Source of the DNA: JAIQFL01 sp035295745 | GTDB lineage: Bacteria > Acidobacteriota > Terriglobia > Bryobacterales > Bryobacteraceae | Assembly: GCA_035295745.1 (NCBI GenBank) | Contig: DATGIL010000088.1 | Location: 84,836 to 148,835, forward strand | Length of the DNA stretch: 64,000 nucleotides | Reading direction: 5' to 3' | Part shown: positions 7,810 to 17,232 of the stretch, one piece after another | Numbering within the stretch: the first letter of the stretch is position 1 | Layout of the letters: each line of letters starts with the position of its first letter | Made by a program: the position numbers and the translations under genes | The notes under the pieces: model-generated | The model's database searches: none | Seen by the model: only the letters and a program-made list of their open reading frames with translations | Told to the model about the DNA's origin: nothing

Positions 7810-8988
7810 GTGCGGATCGCCTACGTCTCCTTCGATACCGTCCCGGCCCCCAAGGGCGCGGCCATCCACATTGCCGCTTTCACACAGGCGCTGGCGCGCC
7901 GGTTCGGCGCAGTCGAACTGGTGACGGTGTGCGGGATATCCTCGCCCGAGGCGCGCGTGGAACGATGGCCAGGCGTGTTCCACACCCAGTTGCCCGCGCT
8001 GGGGGTCAGCCTGATCGATCGCGTGCTCTGTTTCCGCGCCTGCCTGGAACGATGGCTCTCAGGCCGCCAATTCGATCTGATCCAGTTCCGCTCCATCTTC
8101 GAGGGCATGCCGCTGCTGCGGATGGAACCGCGTCCACGGCTTCTCTTCGAGGTCAACGGACTGCCGTCTATCGAACTGAAGTACCGCTACCCGCGCGCCG
8201 CGGACGATCGCGAGTTGCAGCAGAAACTGATGGCCCAGGAGCAGGCCTGCCTGGAAGCCGCCGATCGGATCGTCACGCCGAGCGCGGTCACCGAACGGTA
8301 CCTGGTGGAGTGCCGCGGCGTGGACGCTGCCAAGATCCGCGTCATTCCAAACGGCGTCGATACCAGATTGTTTCACCCACGCACCACGCCGGGCCCTCCG
8401 GTCGAGGTCTCGCTCCTATATTTCGGCACCCTCACGCAGTGGCAGGGCGTCGAGTTGGCGGTTCGTGCCCTGGCACAGATCTGCACGCGAATTCCCGCCC
8501 GGTTGGCGATTCTCGGAGTGGGCGGCAACCGGCAGCGCGATCCGATTGCGACACTCGCGGCCAAGCTGGGCGTCGGCGACCGGGTCGACCTCGCACCCCC
8601 GGTGACGCAGGCGGAGTTGGTGGACGCGATTCACCGGTCGTTCGCCGTACTCGCGCCACTCGCCGTCAACGATCGCAACGTCAAGCATGGATGCTGCCCG
8701 TTGAAGGTGCTGGAAGGGATGGCCTGCGGGGTTCCCGTGATCGCCAGCGATCTGCCCGCGGTCCGCGAATTGGGCGAGCATGGCCGCCACCTTCTGCTGG
8801 TGAAGCCCGGCTCGGTGGATCAGATCACGCAGGTCGTGCTGGAGTTGCATGCCGATCCGCAGCTGTGGCGGAGTATTGCCGCCAATGGGCGCCGGCACAT
8901 CGTGGCGCACTACACCTGGGACGGTGCGGGCGTGGCGCTGGCTTCGGTCTGCGAGGAACTGGGGACGAGTCTGGCGAGCAGCGTCTGA
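7810..8988 (+). CDS. glycosyltransferase family 4
   Basis: Retaining GT-B glycosyltransferase of the GT4 family, 392 residues, the normal length. Seen: N-terminal RIAYVSFDTVPAPKGAAIHI, LFEVNGLPSIELKYR, the mid-protein hinge IPNGVDTRLFHPR, the start of the GT1 domain LLYFGTLTQWQGVELAV, and the E-x7-E-like donor region HGCCPLKVLEGMACGVPVIAS. Translation starts at GTG 7810. No membrane segment, so it probably works on the inner face of the cytoplasmic membrane. Sugar and acceptor unknown; the second GT4 downstream converges on it, with the two 3' ends overlapping by 79 bases. Confidence 0.9.
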   Translation: MRIAYVSFDTVPAPKGAAIHIAAFTQALARRFGAVELVTVCGISSPEARVERWPGVFHTQLPALGVSLIDRVLCFRACLERWLSGRQFDLIQFRSIFEGMPLLRMEPRPRLLFEVNGLPSIELKYRYPRAADDRELQQKLMAQEQACLEAADRIVTPSAVTERYLVECRGVDAAKIRVIPNGVDTRLFHPRTTPGPPVEVSLLYFGTLTQWQGVELAVRALAQICTRIPARLAILGVGGNRQRDPIATLAAKLGVGDRVDLAPPVTQAELVDAIHRSFAVLAPLAVNDRNVKHGCCPLKVLEGMACGVPVIASDLPAVRELGEHGRHLLLVKPGSVDQITQVVLELHADPQLWRSIAANGRRHIVAHYTWDGAGVALASVCEELGTSLASSV

Positions 8989-10118
8989 AGCGCTTGCCGC
9001 TCGGCTGCCGGCGAGAAGTCGACGACCATGCGCTCCCGGGCTGCCCGGCGGATGCGATCGCGATGCTCCGGCCCGGCATCCAGCCACTCGATCGCAGCCT
9101 CCCCGAGTCGATGCAGTTGCCAGCGCGGCAAGATGATGCCGTTCTCGCCGGGGGTGATGATCTCGGGGATTCCTCCGGCGTCGCTCGCAATACAACCGCA
9201 TCCGGCGGCCATTGCTTCGAGCAAAGCGTTCGGCATTCCGTCCCAAAGTGACGGCTGCAGGTACACATCGCACGCCTGCAGGTGCGCGTTGACGGCCTCC
9301 GGCGTGAGGAGTTGACCAGTGACCACGATCTCGCGCTCTTCGATCCCGCCAGGTCCCACCCACTGCAGAAGGCGAGGACGCTCCGAAGGGCGGACCTCAC
9401 CGATCAGCAGAAGGCGCGCGGGGCGGACGCGGCGCACGGCGGCGAAGGCATCCATCAGGTGCGCGAGCCCTTTCTTCTCCCGCAGTTCTCCGCAGAATCC
9501 GAGGACGCTCTCCCCTGTCCCGATTCCCAGCGCCGCGCGCGTGGCCTCCCCGGCTTCATTTGACGGAACGAACAGTCCGGCGTCGACGACATTCCGCAAG
9601 TGCACCACGTCTTCCCGGCCGCTCAGAGCGCGCGCCTTGCGGGCGAGGTCCCGGGTGACGGCCGTGATTCCCGTGGCGTGGGACAGGGTCCACTGGAGCC
9701 GTGCGAAATCGCCGGGAGGAAAGACATCGCGGTCCAGATCGTTGCCCCGGATGCTCACGACGGACGGTATGTCATTGAGACGCCCGAACCACGCCGCCAG
9801 GAATCCAGCGAGAGACAGGTAATGACCCCACACCAACTGGTAGGGGGCCATGGAGATCAGCCAGTCGAGCAGATTGAGAGTGTGGGGCATGGTGGTGTCC
9901 CACTCGCGAAAGCGTCCCACACGGTAGAGGGTGGGATTGCCGTCCTCGCGGACGACTTGGCCTGCCTGTAGCGTGCGGGTCCAGGCCACCACGTCCACAT
10001 CGGCGCCCAGAGAGGCGAGAGATCGGGCGATGCGGGTGGCGCTGGCAGAGACGCCCCCCAGGTCGGGTGCGTGCCGCTCGGTGAGGAAGAGGATACGAGG
10101 CACCTGCCAAGATACCAT
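8910..10118 (-). CDS. glycosyltransferase family 4
   Basis: GT4-type glycosyltransferase, 402 residues from the ATG at 10116-10118. An open frame continues 144 bases upstream, but that part runs through repetitive hairpin DNA and reads as nonsense, whereas residue 49 of the longer frame begins a normal MVSWQVPRILFLTERHAPDL start with the glycine-rich DLGGVSASATRIARSL loop. Further motifs: VSIRGNDLDRDVF, GELREKKGLAHLMDAF and LWDGMPNALLEAMAAGCGCI (donor site). The last 25 or so codons lie opposite the coding end of the convergent GT4 gene, an unusually long 79-base overlap of two real genes. No partner fixes its acceptor. Confidence 0.88.
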   Translation of the reverse strand: MVSWQVPRILFLTERHAPDLGGVSASATRIARSLASLGADVDVVAWTRTLQAGQVVREDGNPTLYRVGRFREWDTTMPHTLNLLDWLISMAPYQLVWGHYLSLAGFLAAWFGRLNDIPSVVSIRGNDLDRDVFPPGDFARLQWTLSHATGITAVTRDLARKARALSGREDVVHLRNVVDAGLFVPSNEAGEATRAALGIGTGESVLGFCGELREKKGLAHLMDAFAAVRRVRPARLLLIGEVRPSERPRLLQWVGPGGIEEREIVVTGQLLTPEAVNAHLQACDVYLQPSLWDGMPNALLEAMAAGCGCIASDAGGIPEIITPGENGIILPRWQLHRLGEAAIEWLDAGPEHRDRIRRAARERMVVDFSPAAERQALQTLLARLVPSSSQTEASATPAPSQV

Positions 10119-10423
10119 GGGCGGGATGATGGACCTCGAAAGCGTGCAGCATCGACGCTTTTCGCGCCTCAAGACCCATGGACTGCCGAAAAGCGTCCCG
10201 ATGAGTCGGGACGCGGCGGAGAAGAGTCTCCGCGCCACGCTACTCGAGCACTCTCCACTCACGTGCCCGGGTCGTGAAATTCCCGCAGCACCGCGTATCG
10301 CGGGGCCTCGACGAAGAGCGAGGCGCTAATCGGCGACAAGCCGCAAGATAGTCGGGCTTCTGCTCTACGAGCGCCCTGGGTGTGCGTTAGCTTGGCCTTG
10401 TCCTGGCTATACTGAGGGTGTAA
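10119..10423. other. intergenic gap with family B hairpins
   Basis: 305 bases between the GT4 start and the sensor kinase. The left half holds one complete family B element at 10183-10236 and a reversed half-copy at about 10150-10167 (GACGCTTTTCGCGC). The right half has no coding potential I can support. A promoter for the kinase presumably lies in the last 100 bases, but no clear -35/-10 pair is visible. Confidence 0.5.
10183..10236 (+). repeat. family B hairpin element, copy 1
   Basis: Two adjacent perfect hairpins: stem GCGTCCCGA / TCGGGACGC with loop TGAG (10193-10214), then GCGGAGA / TCTCCGC with loop AGAG (10216-10233). Preceded by CTGCCGAAAA, as in the other copies. Same family as 28771-28822 and 50041-50092. 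Confidence 0.75.
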
Positions 10424-13378
10424 GTGGCCACACCTCGCGCGCGCTATCGCCGGACCTTCTGGAGCGTAGCCCTTCTATTCTGCATCTTCCCCCCGCCCGC
10501 GACAGCGCTCGATCCGCGCAAAAGCCTCACCCAATACTCGCGCCTCACCTGGACCCAGCAGGACGGCCTCCCCCAAGACACCATCCGCGCCATTGCGCAG
10601 ACCACCGATGGATATCTCTGGGTGGGAACCGACGAAGGCCTGGCACGCTTTGACGGCTACGAGTTTGTCGTCTTCGACAAGACCAAGGGCGATCTGCCGG
10701 GCAATTCCATCACAGCGCTGGCCTCGTCGGGCGACGGCGCCTTGTGGATCGGTACCTCCAACGGATTGACCGAGTACCGCAATAAGCAGTTTCACACCTA
10801 TACGACCAAACAAGGACTTCCCGACAACGCCATCACCTCGCTTTACGAGGACCACGGCGGCGTTCTGTGGATCGTGGCAGGAGTCTATCTGAGCCGTTTT
10901 CAGGGCGGCAAGTTCACCAACTTCGCGCCTGACGCGGACCTTCCCGTCACCTCCGTGCGACAGATCCGCGAGGACGAGCATCACGACCTCTGGGTGGCCG
11001 GATTCAGCCGCATCGTGAAGATGGCGGGGACCCAGTTCACGACGGTGATCGATCCGAAAGAACTGAACGGCGACATTGTCTCGAGCATGGTCGCAGGGCG
11101 GGACGGTCGTTTCTGGATCGGCGGCACGGAGGGCGTCATCCGGCGAACCCCCACGGGCGAAATTCACCGGTATGGCGTCCGCGACGGGCTCCCCGACAAA
11201 CTCGTGCGCGCCCTGTGGATGGATCGCGACGGCAATCTTTGGGCCGGAACCAATCTCGGTCTTGCACGGTTGGATGGTAACCATTTCGTAACCCCGGAAG
11301 ACCAAATGAACCGCAGCATCGTACGCTGCCTGTTTGAAGACCGCGAAGGCAATCTCTGGGTGGGGTCTAACGATGGACTCACGCGCTATCGCGACGACAT
11401 CCTGACCGTTTACGGGAAGAGCGAAGGTCTGCCCAGTGACGAGCCGAATGCCGTATACCAGGATCATCAGGGCCGCATGTGGGTGGGATTTCACGATAGC
11501 GGCCTGATGCTGTTCTCGGGGGCGGCCCGCAGTGTGTTCACCACGCGCGAAGGGCTTCCCAACAACGAAGTTTTTTCGATTCGCGAAACTCGCGATGGCG
11601 ACTTGCTGATCGGTGCGCGGGGCGGTCTGGTGCGCATGCACGGCGGGCATTTCACGACGCTCATTCCACCCGACCCTTTGGGGCGGATCAACGTGTTTGA
11701 CGCCATGGAGGATTCCACGGGCCGGATCTGGCTTGCCACCCCAGGCGGTCTTGACGAGTTACAGGGCACGAAGATTAGTACGGTGGTTCCCAGTCAACCT
11801 TTGCTGGTGAGTTCCATGGTGAGGCTGTGCCAAGGCCGCAATGGAGAGGTGTGGGCGGGCACGTACGGCAAAGGCCTCTGGCGGATCCGCGGAAGTGATT
11901 TCCACCAGTTCACCACCGCCGATGGCCTTTCGAGTGACGAGATCCGGTCCCTCTATCTCGACCCGGACGGCACCCTGTGGATCGGCACTTTTGGCGGCGG
12001 CCTGAACGCATTGCGGGACGGCAAATTCGAGGGGTTCACCAGCAAAGACGGGTTGCTCAGCGACAACGTGAGCGATGTGACGGATGACGGCGAATCGTTG
12101 TGGCTCAGCACCACACGGGGCATCTGCCGAATCTCCAAACGCCAGCTCCGCGATTTCACCGCACATCGGAGGGCGCGGCTCGAACCGGTGAACTATGGTG
12201 TGGAGGATGGCTTGCGAAGCGCTTCCTGTTCCCCCAGCTTTCCGATTGGCAGCGGCGGATACCGGACTATGGACGGGAAGATCTGGTTCACCACCAGCCG
12301 CGGGTTGGCGGTGTTCGACCCCGCCGGACGCACAGAACCTCTCCTGGCGCCGGCCGCACAAGTGATGGAGATCGCGGTGGACGGCCACCCGGTCGACATG
12401 GCGCATACCACGAAGCTCGGGCCGAACATTGAACTCATGCAGATCCGCTATGCGGGCATTTACCTGCGCGCTCCGGAGCGCGTGCGCTACAGCGTGAAAC
12501 TGGATGGGCTGGACACGGAATGGCGGCAAGCCGGCAGCCGCCGCGTGAAAGATTACAACAGCTTGCCCCACGGCCACTATACATTCCACGTGAAGGCCGA
12601 GGTCGCCGGCGCACCTTCGAGCGAGCAGTCGTATGCTTTTGAAATGCTGCCGCGGTTCTACGAGACCGCCTGGTTTCGTCTGCTGGCAGCGATGGTGCTT
12701 GTGGCGATGGCGTGGGGCGTCTATCAACTTCGCTTGCGCCAGATTCGCTCGCGATTTGCGCTCGTACTGGAGGAGCGCGCCCGCCTGGCGCGTGAGATTC
12801 ACGACACGCTGGCGCAAGGTTTCGTGGGCATCTCGTCGCAGTTGGATGCGGTCGCGATGTGCATGCCCGATCAGACTAGCCCAGCACGCACGTTTCTCGA
12901 TCTGGCGCGCCGCATGGCGCGGCACAGTTTGACGGAGGCGCGGCGCTCGGTGATGGATCTGCGCGCCTCGGCACTGGAGGGGCAGAATCTGGCGGCCGCG
13001 CTGCAGTCGGGGACGCGTGTGTGGACTCTTGGCTCGGGCGTGGATGTGGATGTGCATGTCGATGGCGACCCCGGCACGCTGCCCGGTGAGATGGAGCAGC
13101 ACCTTCTGCGCATCGCGCAGGAGGCCGTCACCAACGTGCTGAAACATGCTGGGGCGAGCAAAATCTGGATCAAGCTGAACACCGAAGCCCGCAAGCTGTA
13201 CCTGCGGATTCGGGATAACGGCCAGGGGTTCGAGCAGGATGGCGTGTTTTCTTCGCGCGGCGGCCACTTCGGCCTGATTGGCATGCGCGAGCGCGCGGAG
13301 CGCCTGGGCGGGGAGTTAAACCTGGTGAGTCATCGGGGAGAAGGGACGGAGGTGGAAGTGAAGGTACCACTGCCATGA
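10424..13378 (+). CDS. beta-propeller sensor histidine kinase (Reg_prop/Y_Y_Y/HisKA_3)
   Basis: Membrane sensor kinase, 984 residues. After an N-terminal signal segment (about residues 5-30) there are many two-component-regulator propeller repeats of the LWIGTSNGLTEYRNKQF type spread over residues 40-620, then a Y_Y_Y-like Ig fold (IRYAGIYLRAPERVRYSVKL), one membrane helix (WFRLLAAMVLVAMAWGVYQL), the HisKA_3 dimerisation segment with the phospho-accepting histidine in REIHDTLAQ at about residue 793, and an HATPase domain with EAVTNVLKHA, DNGQGF and GLIGMRERA. Thus a periplasmic propeller reads a signal and the cytoplasmic part phosphorylates the adjacent LuxR-type regulator, whose gene overlaps by four bases. 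Start is GTG. Ligand unknown. Confidence 0.93.
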   Translation: MATPRARYRRTFWSVALLFCIFPPPATALDPRKSLTQYSRLTWTQQDGLPQDTIRAIAQTTDGYLWVGTDEGLARFDGYEFVVFDKTKGDLPGNSITALASSGDGALWIGTSNGLTEYRNKQFHTYTTKQGLPDNAITSLYEDHGGVLWIVAGVYLSRFQGGKFTNFAPDADLPVTSVRQIREDEHHDLWVAGFSRIVKMAGTQFTTVIDPKELNGDIVSSMVAGRDGRFWIGGTEGVIRRTPTGEIHRYGVRDGLPDKLVRALWMDRDGNLWAGTNLGLARLDGNHFVTPEDQMNRSIVRCLFEDREGNLWVGSNDGLTRYRDDILTVYGKSEGLPSDEPNAVYQDHQGRMWVGFHDSGLMLFSGAARSVFTTREGLPNNEVFSIRETRDGDLLIGARGGLVRMHGGHFTTLIPPDPLGRINVFDAMEDSTGRIWLATPGGLDELQGTKISTVVPSQPLLVSSMVRLCQGRNGEVWAGTYGKGLWRIRGSDFHQFTTADGLSSDEIRSLYLDPDGTLWIGTFGGGLNALRDGKFEGFTSKDGLLSDNVSDVTDDGESLWLSTTRGICRISKRQLRDFTAHRRARLEPVNYGVEDGLRSASCSPSFPIGSGGYRTMDGKIWFTTSRGLAVFDPAGRTEPLLAPAAQVMEIAVDGHPVDMAHTTKLGPNIELMQIRYAGIYLRAPERVRYSVKLDGLDTEWRQAGSRRVKDYNSLPHGHYTFHVKAEVAGAPSSEQSYAFEMLPRFYETAWFRLLAAMVLVAMAWGVYQLRLRQIRSRFALVLEERARLAREIHDTLAQGFVGISSQLDAVAMCMPDQTSPARTFLDLARRMARHSLTEARRSVMDLRASALEGQNLAAALQSGTRVWTLGSGVDVDVHVDGDPGTLPGEMEQHLLRIAQEAVTNVLKHAGASKIWIKLNTEARKLYLRIRDNGQGFEQDGVFSSRGGHFGLIGMRERAERLGGELNLVSHRGEGTEVEVKVPLP

Positions 13379-14001
13379 GCGAGCCGATTCGGATACTGGT
13401 AGCTGAAGATCACCTGGTGGCGCGCGTAGGCGTCAGCACCATCGTCAACATGCAGCCCGACATGACGGTGGTGGCGGAGGCGTCCAACGGCCAGCAGGCC
13501 GTGGAGTTGTACAAGAAGCATCAGCCCGATGTGATCCTGCTCGATCTGCGGATGCCCGGCATGACGGGCGTGGAGGCGGCGACGGCGATTCGCCGCGAGT
13601 TCCCAAACGCGCACATGATCGCGTTGACGACCTACGGCGGAGACGAGGACATACGGCGCGCATTGGCCGCCGGTGTCCAGGCTTATCTCACCAAAGATGT
13701 GCTGCACGACGAGTTGCTGAAGGCGATCCGCGCAGTACATGCGGGGCAAACGTACCTGCCGGCAGGGGTGGCGGCGGCGTTGGCGGCGCAGATTCCGCGC
13801 CCCGATCTGAGCGCGCGCGAGATTCAGGTGCTCGAGTTGATCGTACAGGGGCTGGCGAACAAGCAAATCGCCTATTCGCTGAGCATCGCCGAGCACACCG
13901 TGAAGAATCACGTAAAAAGCATTCTGAGCAAGTTGGGAGTGCAGGATCGCACACAGGCGGCCACGGCGGCGATTCAACGCGGCATCATTCACCTGGGGTA
14001 A
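13375..14001 (+). CDS. NarL/FixJ-family response regulator
   Basis: 208 residues: receiver domain (residues 1-125) with the acidic pocket EDH near the N-terminus, the phosphorylated aspartate at about residue 57 in LLDLRMPGMTG, T in ALTTYGG and K in YLTKDV; then a LuxR-type HTH (about 140-205) with LSAREIQVLELIVQGLANKQIA and HTVKNHVKSILSKLGVQDRTQA. It is the cognate partner of the upstream propeller kinase, shown by the ATGA overlap. Target genes unknown; none of the neighbours is a clear target. Confidence 0.95.
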   Translation: MSEPIRILVAEDHLVARVGVSTIVNMQPDMTVVAEASNGQQAVELYKKHQPDVILLDLRMPGMTGVEAATAIRREFPNAHMIALTTYGGDEDIRRALAAGVQAYLTKDVLHDELLKAIRAVHAGQTYLPAGVAAALAAQIPRPDLSAREIQVLELIVQGLANKQIAYSLSIAEHTVKNHVKSILSKLGVQDRTQAATAAIQRGIIHLG

Positions 14002-14317
14002 CTCTACATTCCGGCCCGCCTTGACGCTTGAGTTCCTGAAGGAGCCCCGATCAGCGTGACACTGACTTCGCGGCATCCTGGCCCCGTACGGTGAGGGCAG
14101 CCGACGGCGAATCAAACGTGGAGAAGGTGTACACGTTGACCTGTGTGGATCCACGCAACGGGCCGAAGAGACATCGCCGCCTGAAGATCAATCAGGCGCG
14201 GCAGTTACAGGAAACCGTGTCCTGTGGGCGAGGATATCTTCGAAACAGCCGGCAACCCCCAACGTCCCCACTTCGACATCTTTCCTTCTAGCCTGCGGTG
14301 TCTCTTCGTTTTGACCG
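14002..14317. other. intergenic gap between convergent genes
   Basis: 316 bases between the response regulator and the lipoprotein-sorting-like gene, which converge. No gene is supportable. Two modest hairpins, CGCCTGA / TCAGGCG (14178-14198) and ACAGGA / TCCTGT (about 14207-14225), lie close together and may mark transcript ends; neither is followed by a T run. Confidence 0.4.
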
Positions 14318-15139
14318 TTACTTCACGGTCTTCAGCATCTTGGCGTTCGCCGGCAGCGTGAACAAGTTGTCCGTCAGGTTTCGATTGATCTCGACGCTCT
14401 CCGAGTACAACTCAAAGATCTTGTCGCCGTTCCGCTCGCGCAGAATGCTGGTCGGCCACTTCACGCCGTTGATCTCCCGGTACTTTGCGAAGACACTCGA
14501 CTCTGTATCGAAATCTTTGTATTCGGGATTGCGCCGCCGGAACGACTGCCTCACCGGCAGCTTCGAGCTCTGGTCGAAATACACCGTCACCGTGCGATTA
14601 TCAGAGTCGGTGATGTCGATCACTTCCACCGGGTGATGCTCATAAAAGTCCGCGTCCTGCGCGTAGAACGACATGCCGGGCTCGTTCATGCGCTGCCGCA
14701 GAATGTAAAAAATATTGTGCAGGACATTGTCTTTGTAGTTGGTATATCGCTCCTCGTCGAGCGGGCGAACGCCGCGAAAGGTGATCTCCCAGGCGCCCTC
14801 CTCAGTGAACAGTTGGGCGTTCGATTCGGCCAGTTCCTTGCTCCGCGCGTCCACCTTACCGAACGAGTCACGTTCCCGCTGTCCCAACTGGCCCGGCGCG
14901 GGCGACAGATAGCGCGTGTAGATCTTCGCGACGGAAAGTCCACTCAACTGGGCCCGATAAAACGAATAGGCGCGGCCGTATTCCACGCGATCCTGCATGT
15001 GCAGAAAGGCGTCGCCGCCCAGCGCCTGAATGGCTTCGTTGATGACGCGTTTGGCACGGTCCTGCCGTGTTTCCGCACCGTTCAACGCGACAGAGGCCAA
15101 ACCCGCCAACAGTGCAATTGCCGCCCACTTCCCCTTCAT
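14318..15139 (-). CDS. secreted lipoprotein-sorting-like (LolA/LolB-type) protein
   Basis: 273 residues with an N-terminal signal peptide (KWAAIALLAGLASVALNGAE). No lipobox cysteine is seen. The body is beta-rich and resembles acidobacterial outer-membrane-lipoprotein-sorting-like proteins: AIQALGGDAFLHMQD at the start of the mature part and EINGVKWPTSILRERNGDKIF near the end. Exactly this pattern (AVGGADKLAAIKDY ... EVGGVKLPYVVKIMQGGQK) forms the C-terminal 200 residues of the neighbouring M16-like protein, so the two are related domains. Its ATG overlaps the stop of that gene by four bases, so it is the third gene of a coupled M16-M16-sorting operon. Exact role unknown; probably periplasmic. 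Confidence 0.7.
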   Translation of the reverse strand: MKGKWAAIALLAGLASVALNGAETRQDRAKRVINEAIQALGGDAFLHMQDRVEYGRAYSFYRAQLSGLSVAKIYTRYLSPAPGQLGQRERDSFGKVDARSKELAESNAQLFTEEGAWEITFRGVRPLDEERYTNYKDNVLHNIFYILRQRMNEPGMSFYAQDADFYEHHPVEVIDITDSDNRTVTVYFDQSSKLPVRQSFRRRNPEYKDFDTESSVFAKYREINGVKWPTSILRERNGDKIFELYSESVEINRNLTDNLFTLPANAKMLKTVK

Positions 15140-17232
15140 GGCTTCTTCCCCAGATCCTGTGCTTTCAGCCCTGAGTTCAAGCGATACTCCGCCACCGTGA
15201 CATCGGCGAACTTCTGCCCGCCCTGCATGATCTTCACTACGTAGGGCAACTTGACGCCGCCCACTTCGCGGAAGTCCGACAAATCCTCTTCCACCGCAAC
15301 CGGCGGGCCTGCGACATTCGCCGAGTCGTAGAGCACGCTCGCCGGAAGGCCGTTGGGTCCCATCACCACGCGCGCCACTTCTCCCGATGCGTCGCTGATC
15401 TCTACCGTGTCGTCATCCACCGCGTTCACCTTGCGGCCTTCCAGGCGATCGCTCAAGAGCAGCCGGAAATAGATCCGGAACAGATCGCCCTGCACCTGTT
15501 TCAGTTGCGTCCCGGCGAGGATTCCCGATCGCTGTCCGGCAACAATCCAACCCGTCTGGCCGTCCCAATAGGCCGCGATTTTACCTTGCGGCAATTCGCT
15601 CTCCTGCCGGAAAGAGGAAGGCGCCACCCATCGATCGGTCTGCTTCACGTGGACGCTGCCCGCGGCTGGACCGAGTTGGAACTCGGCCGATTCGGTGTAG
15701 TCCTTGATGGCCGCGAGTTTGTCGGCGCCGCCCACAGCTTGCTGCATCTTCTGGAGCAATTGCTTGCCCTTCTCCAGCGTGGCAGCATCCGACTTCGTGG
15801 CTTCAGCCTGGGGCGGCGGAATGGTCAGATCGATCGCTACCGTGGGAGTGCCGAGAGCGTCCAACGGCTGCCCAAAATCCTGCGGGTTGCCAACCGTGAC
15901 GATCGTAAACTGCGAAGGATCGAGATGCTCCTTCGCCACCCGCAGAATGTCCGCGCGAGTCACTGCCGCCAGAGCCTTCTGGTACTGCTGGATGAAGTCC
16001 TTCGGATATCCGTAATACTCGTACGTCAACATCCGGCCCAGGGTCTTGGACCTCGTATCGTAAGCGAACACCAGGCTGTTGAGCGCGGTGTCCTTGGCGG
16101 TCTTCAGTTCCTCTTCGCTCACTTCAGTGGTGCGGATGCGATCCACCTCTTCGCGAATCGCCTTGAGGGTCTCGACCGTCGAGATCGACTTCGTGCTGCC
16201 CGAAATCTCGAACAGGCCGGGATGATCGTAGCCCGCGCCCCACCCCGCAGAGATGTCGTAGGCATTGCCCATCTTGGTGCGGACGCGCTGGAACAGCCGG
16301 CTCTGGAACCCGCCTCCCAGAATGTCGCCCATGATCTCGAGCGCTGGATAGTCCTTGTCGCGGAACTCGCCGCCGAACTGGCCCATGGTGAAAAACGTCT
16401 GCGTCACATCCTTCTTTACCGCAAGGTAAGTCGCACCCTTCGGAGGGGGAGAGACCTTCGGGAACGGCGGAACGGGATCCTGGTGTACGGTCCAATCCGC
16501 GAGAAGCTTCTCAAGCTTCTCCTTCATCTCGGCCGTTTTGAAATCGCCGCGCACTGAGAGGAGCACATTGGCCGGGAAGAAGTAACGATTGTAGAAGTCC
16601 ACCAGATCGCCGCGCGTGATGCGGTCGATCGTGGCATACTCTTCGTCCCACCCATAGGGCGTGTCTTTCCCGTAAGCGATATCGGTGAACTCGCGCTGGG
16701 CGATGCTGCCGGCATCGTCATTGCGACGCGAAATTCCGCTGCGGATCTGCGATTTGGCGAGATCGATCTTGGCCTGGCGGAATTCCGGACTGGTAAGCAC
16801 CTCCTTAAAGACCGCCAGTACCTCGTCGGTATTGTCCCGTAAAGCCGAGAACGTGACTGACCCGGAAGATTCTCCGATGCCCGCTTCCACACTGGCCGCG
16901 AGATTCTCCAGTTGCTCATCGAGTTGTTCGCCGGTTTTGCTCTTCGTACCGCCGCTGCGCATCACGGTTCCCGTCAGGCTGGCGAGTCCGATTTTCTCTT
17001 TGGGGTCGAAGAGATTGCCCGTGCGGACCAGCGCGGTACCGCTGACGATGGGCAGTTCGTGGTCTTCAAGAAGATAGAGTTTGATGCCGTTGGGCAATGT
17101 GAAGATGCCGACTTCGGGAATCTGAATGGGGCGAAGGGCGGGATATTTCAGGTCGCGGTACGACGGTGCCGGCGCAGGCTTCTGGGCGGCGAGAGTACCG
17201 GCAAGCAACAGAAGAAGCAATGTCCTTTTCAC
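15136..17232 (-). CDS. M16-family protein without zinc motif, fused to a sorting-like domain
   Basis: 698 residues with a signal peptide (TLLLLLLAGTLAAQ). Residues about 35-470 have the pitrilysin/insulinase M16 layout (IPEVGIFTLPNGIKLYLLEDHELP at the front, a second M16 domain with ILGGGFQSRLFQRVRTKMGN). The HxxEH zinc motif is missing: the corresponding stretch reads GLASLTGTVMRSGGTKS. Residues about 495-698 are an extra domain related to the protein encoded downstream. M16 enzymes often come as an active plus an inactive subunit, and the active-type partner (HMFEH) is the immediately upstream gene, with a four-base overlap. I infer a two-subunit periplasmic peptidase with the fused domain as a possible substrate or lipid binder. 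Confidence 0.85.
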   Translation of the reverse strand: MKRTLLLLLLAGTLAAQKPAPAPSYRDLKYPALRPIQIPEVGIFTLPNGIKLYLLEDHELPIVSGTALVRTGNLFDPKEKIGLASLTGTVMRSGGTKSKTGEQLDEQLENLAASVEAGIGESSGSVTFSALRDNTDEVLAVFKEVLTSPEFRQAKIDLAKSQIRSGISRRNDDAGSIAQREFTDIAYGKDTPYGWDEEYATIDRITRGDLVDFYNRYFFPANVLLSVRGDFKTAEMKEKLEKLLADWTVHQDPVPPFPKVSPPPKGATYLAVKKDVTQTFFTMGQFGGEFRDKDYPALEIMGDILGGGFQSRLFQRVRTKMGNAYDISAGWGAGYDHPGLFEISGSTKSISTVETLKAIREEVDRIRTTEVSEEELKTAKDTALNSLVFAYDTRSKTLGRMLTYEYYGYPKDFIQQYQKALAAVTRADILRVAKEHLDPSQFTIVTVGNPQDFGQPLDALGTPTVAIDLTIPPPQAEATKSDAATLEKGKQLLQKMQQAVGGADKLAAIKDYTESAEFQLGPAAGSVHVKQTDRWVAPSSFRQESELPQGKIAAYWDGQTGWIVAGQRSGILAGTQLKQVQGDLFRIYFRLLLSDRLEGRKVNAVDDDTVEISDASGEVARVVMGPNGLPASVLYDSANVAGPPVAVEEDLSDFREVGGVKLPYVVKIMQGGQKFADVTVAEYRLNSGLKAQDLGKKP

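Noticed and set aside
10119..10262. 48-residue N-terminal extension of the GT4 protein
   Set aside because: The extension is translated from the repeat/hairpin DNA; the ATG at 10118 begins a normal GT4 N-terminus.
11759..13267. 502-residue minus-strand frame
   Set aside because: Opposite the sensor kinase, His/Gln-rich shadow without domains.
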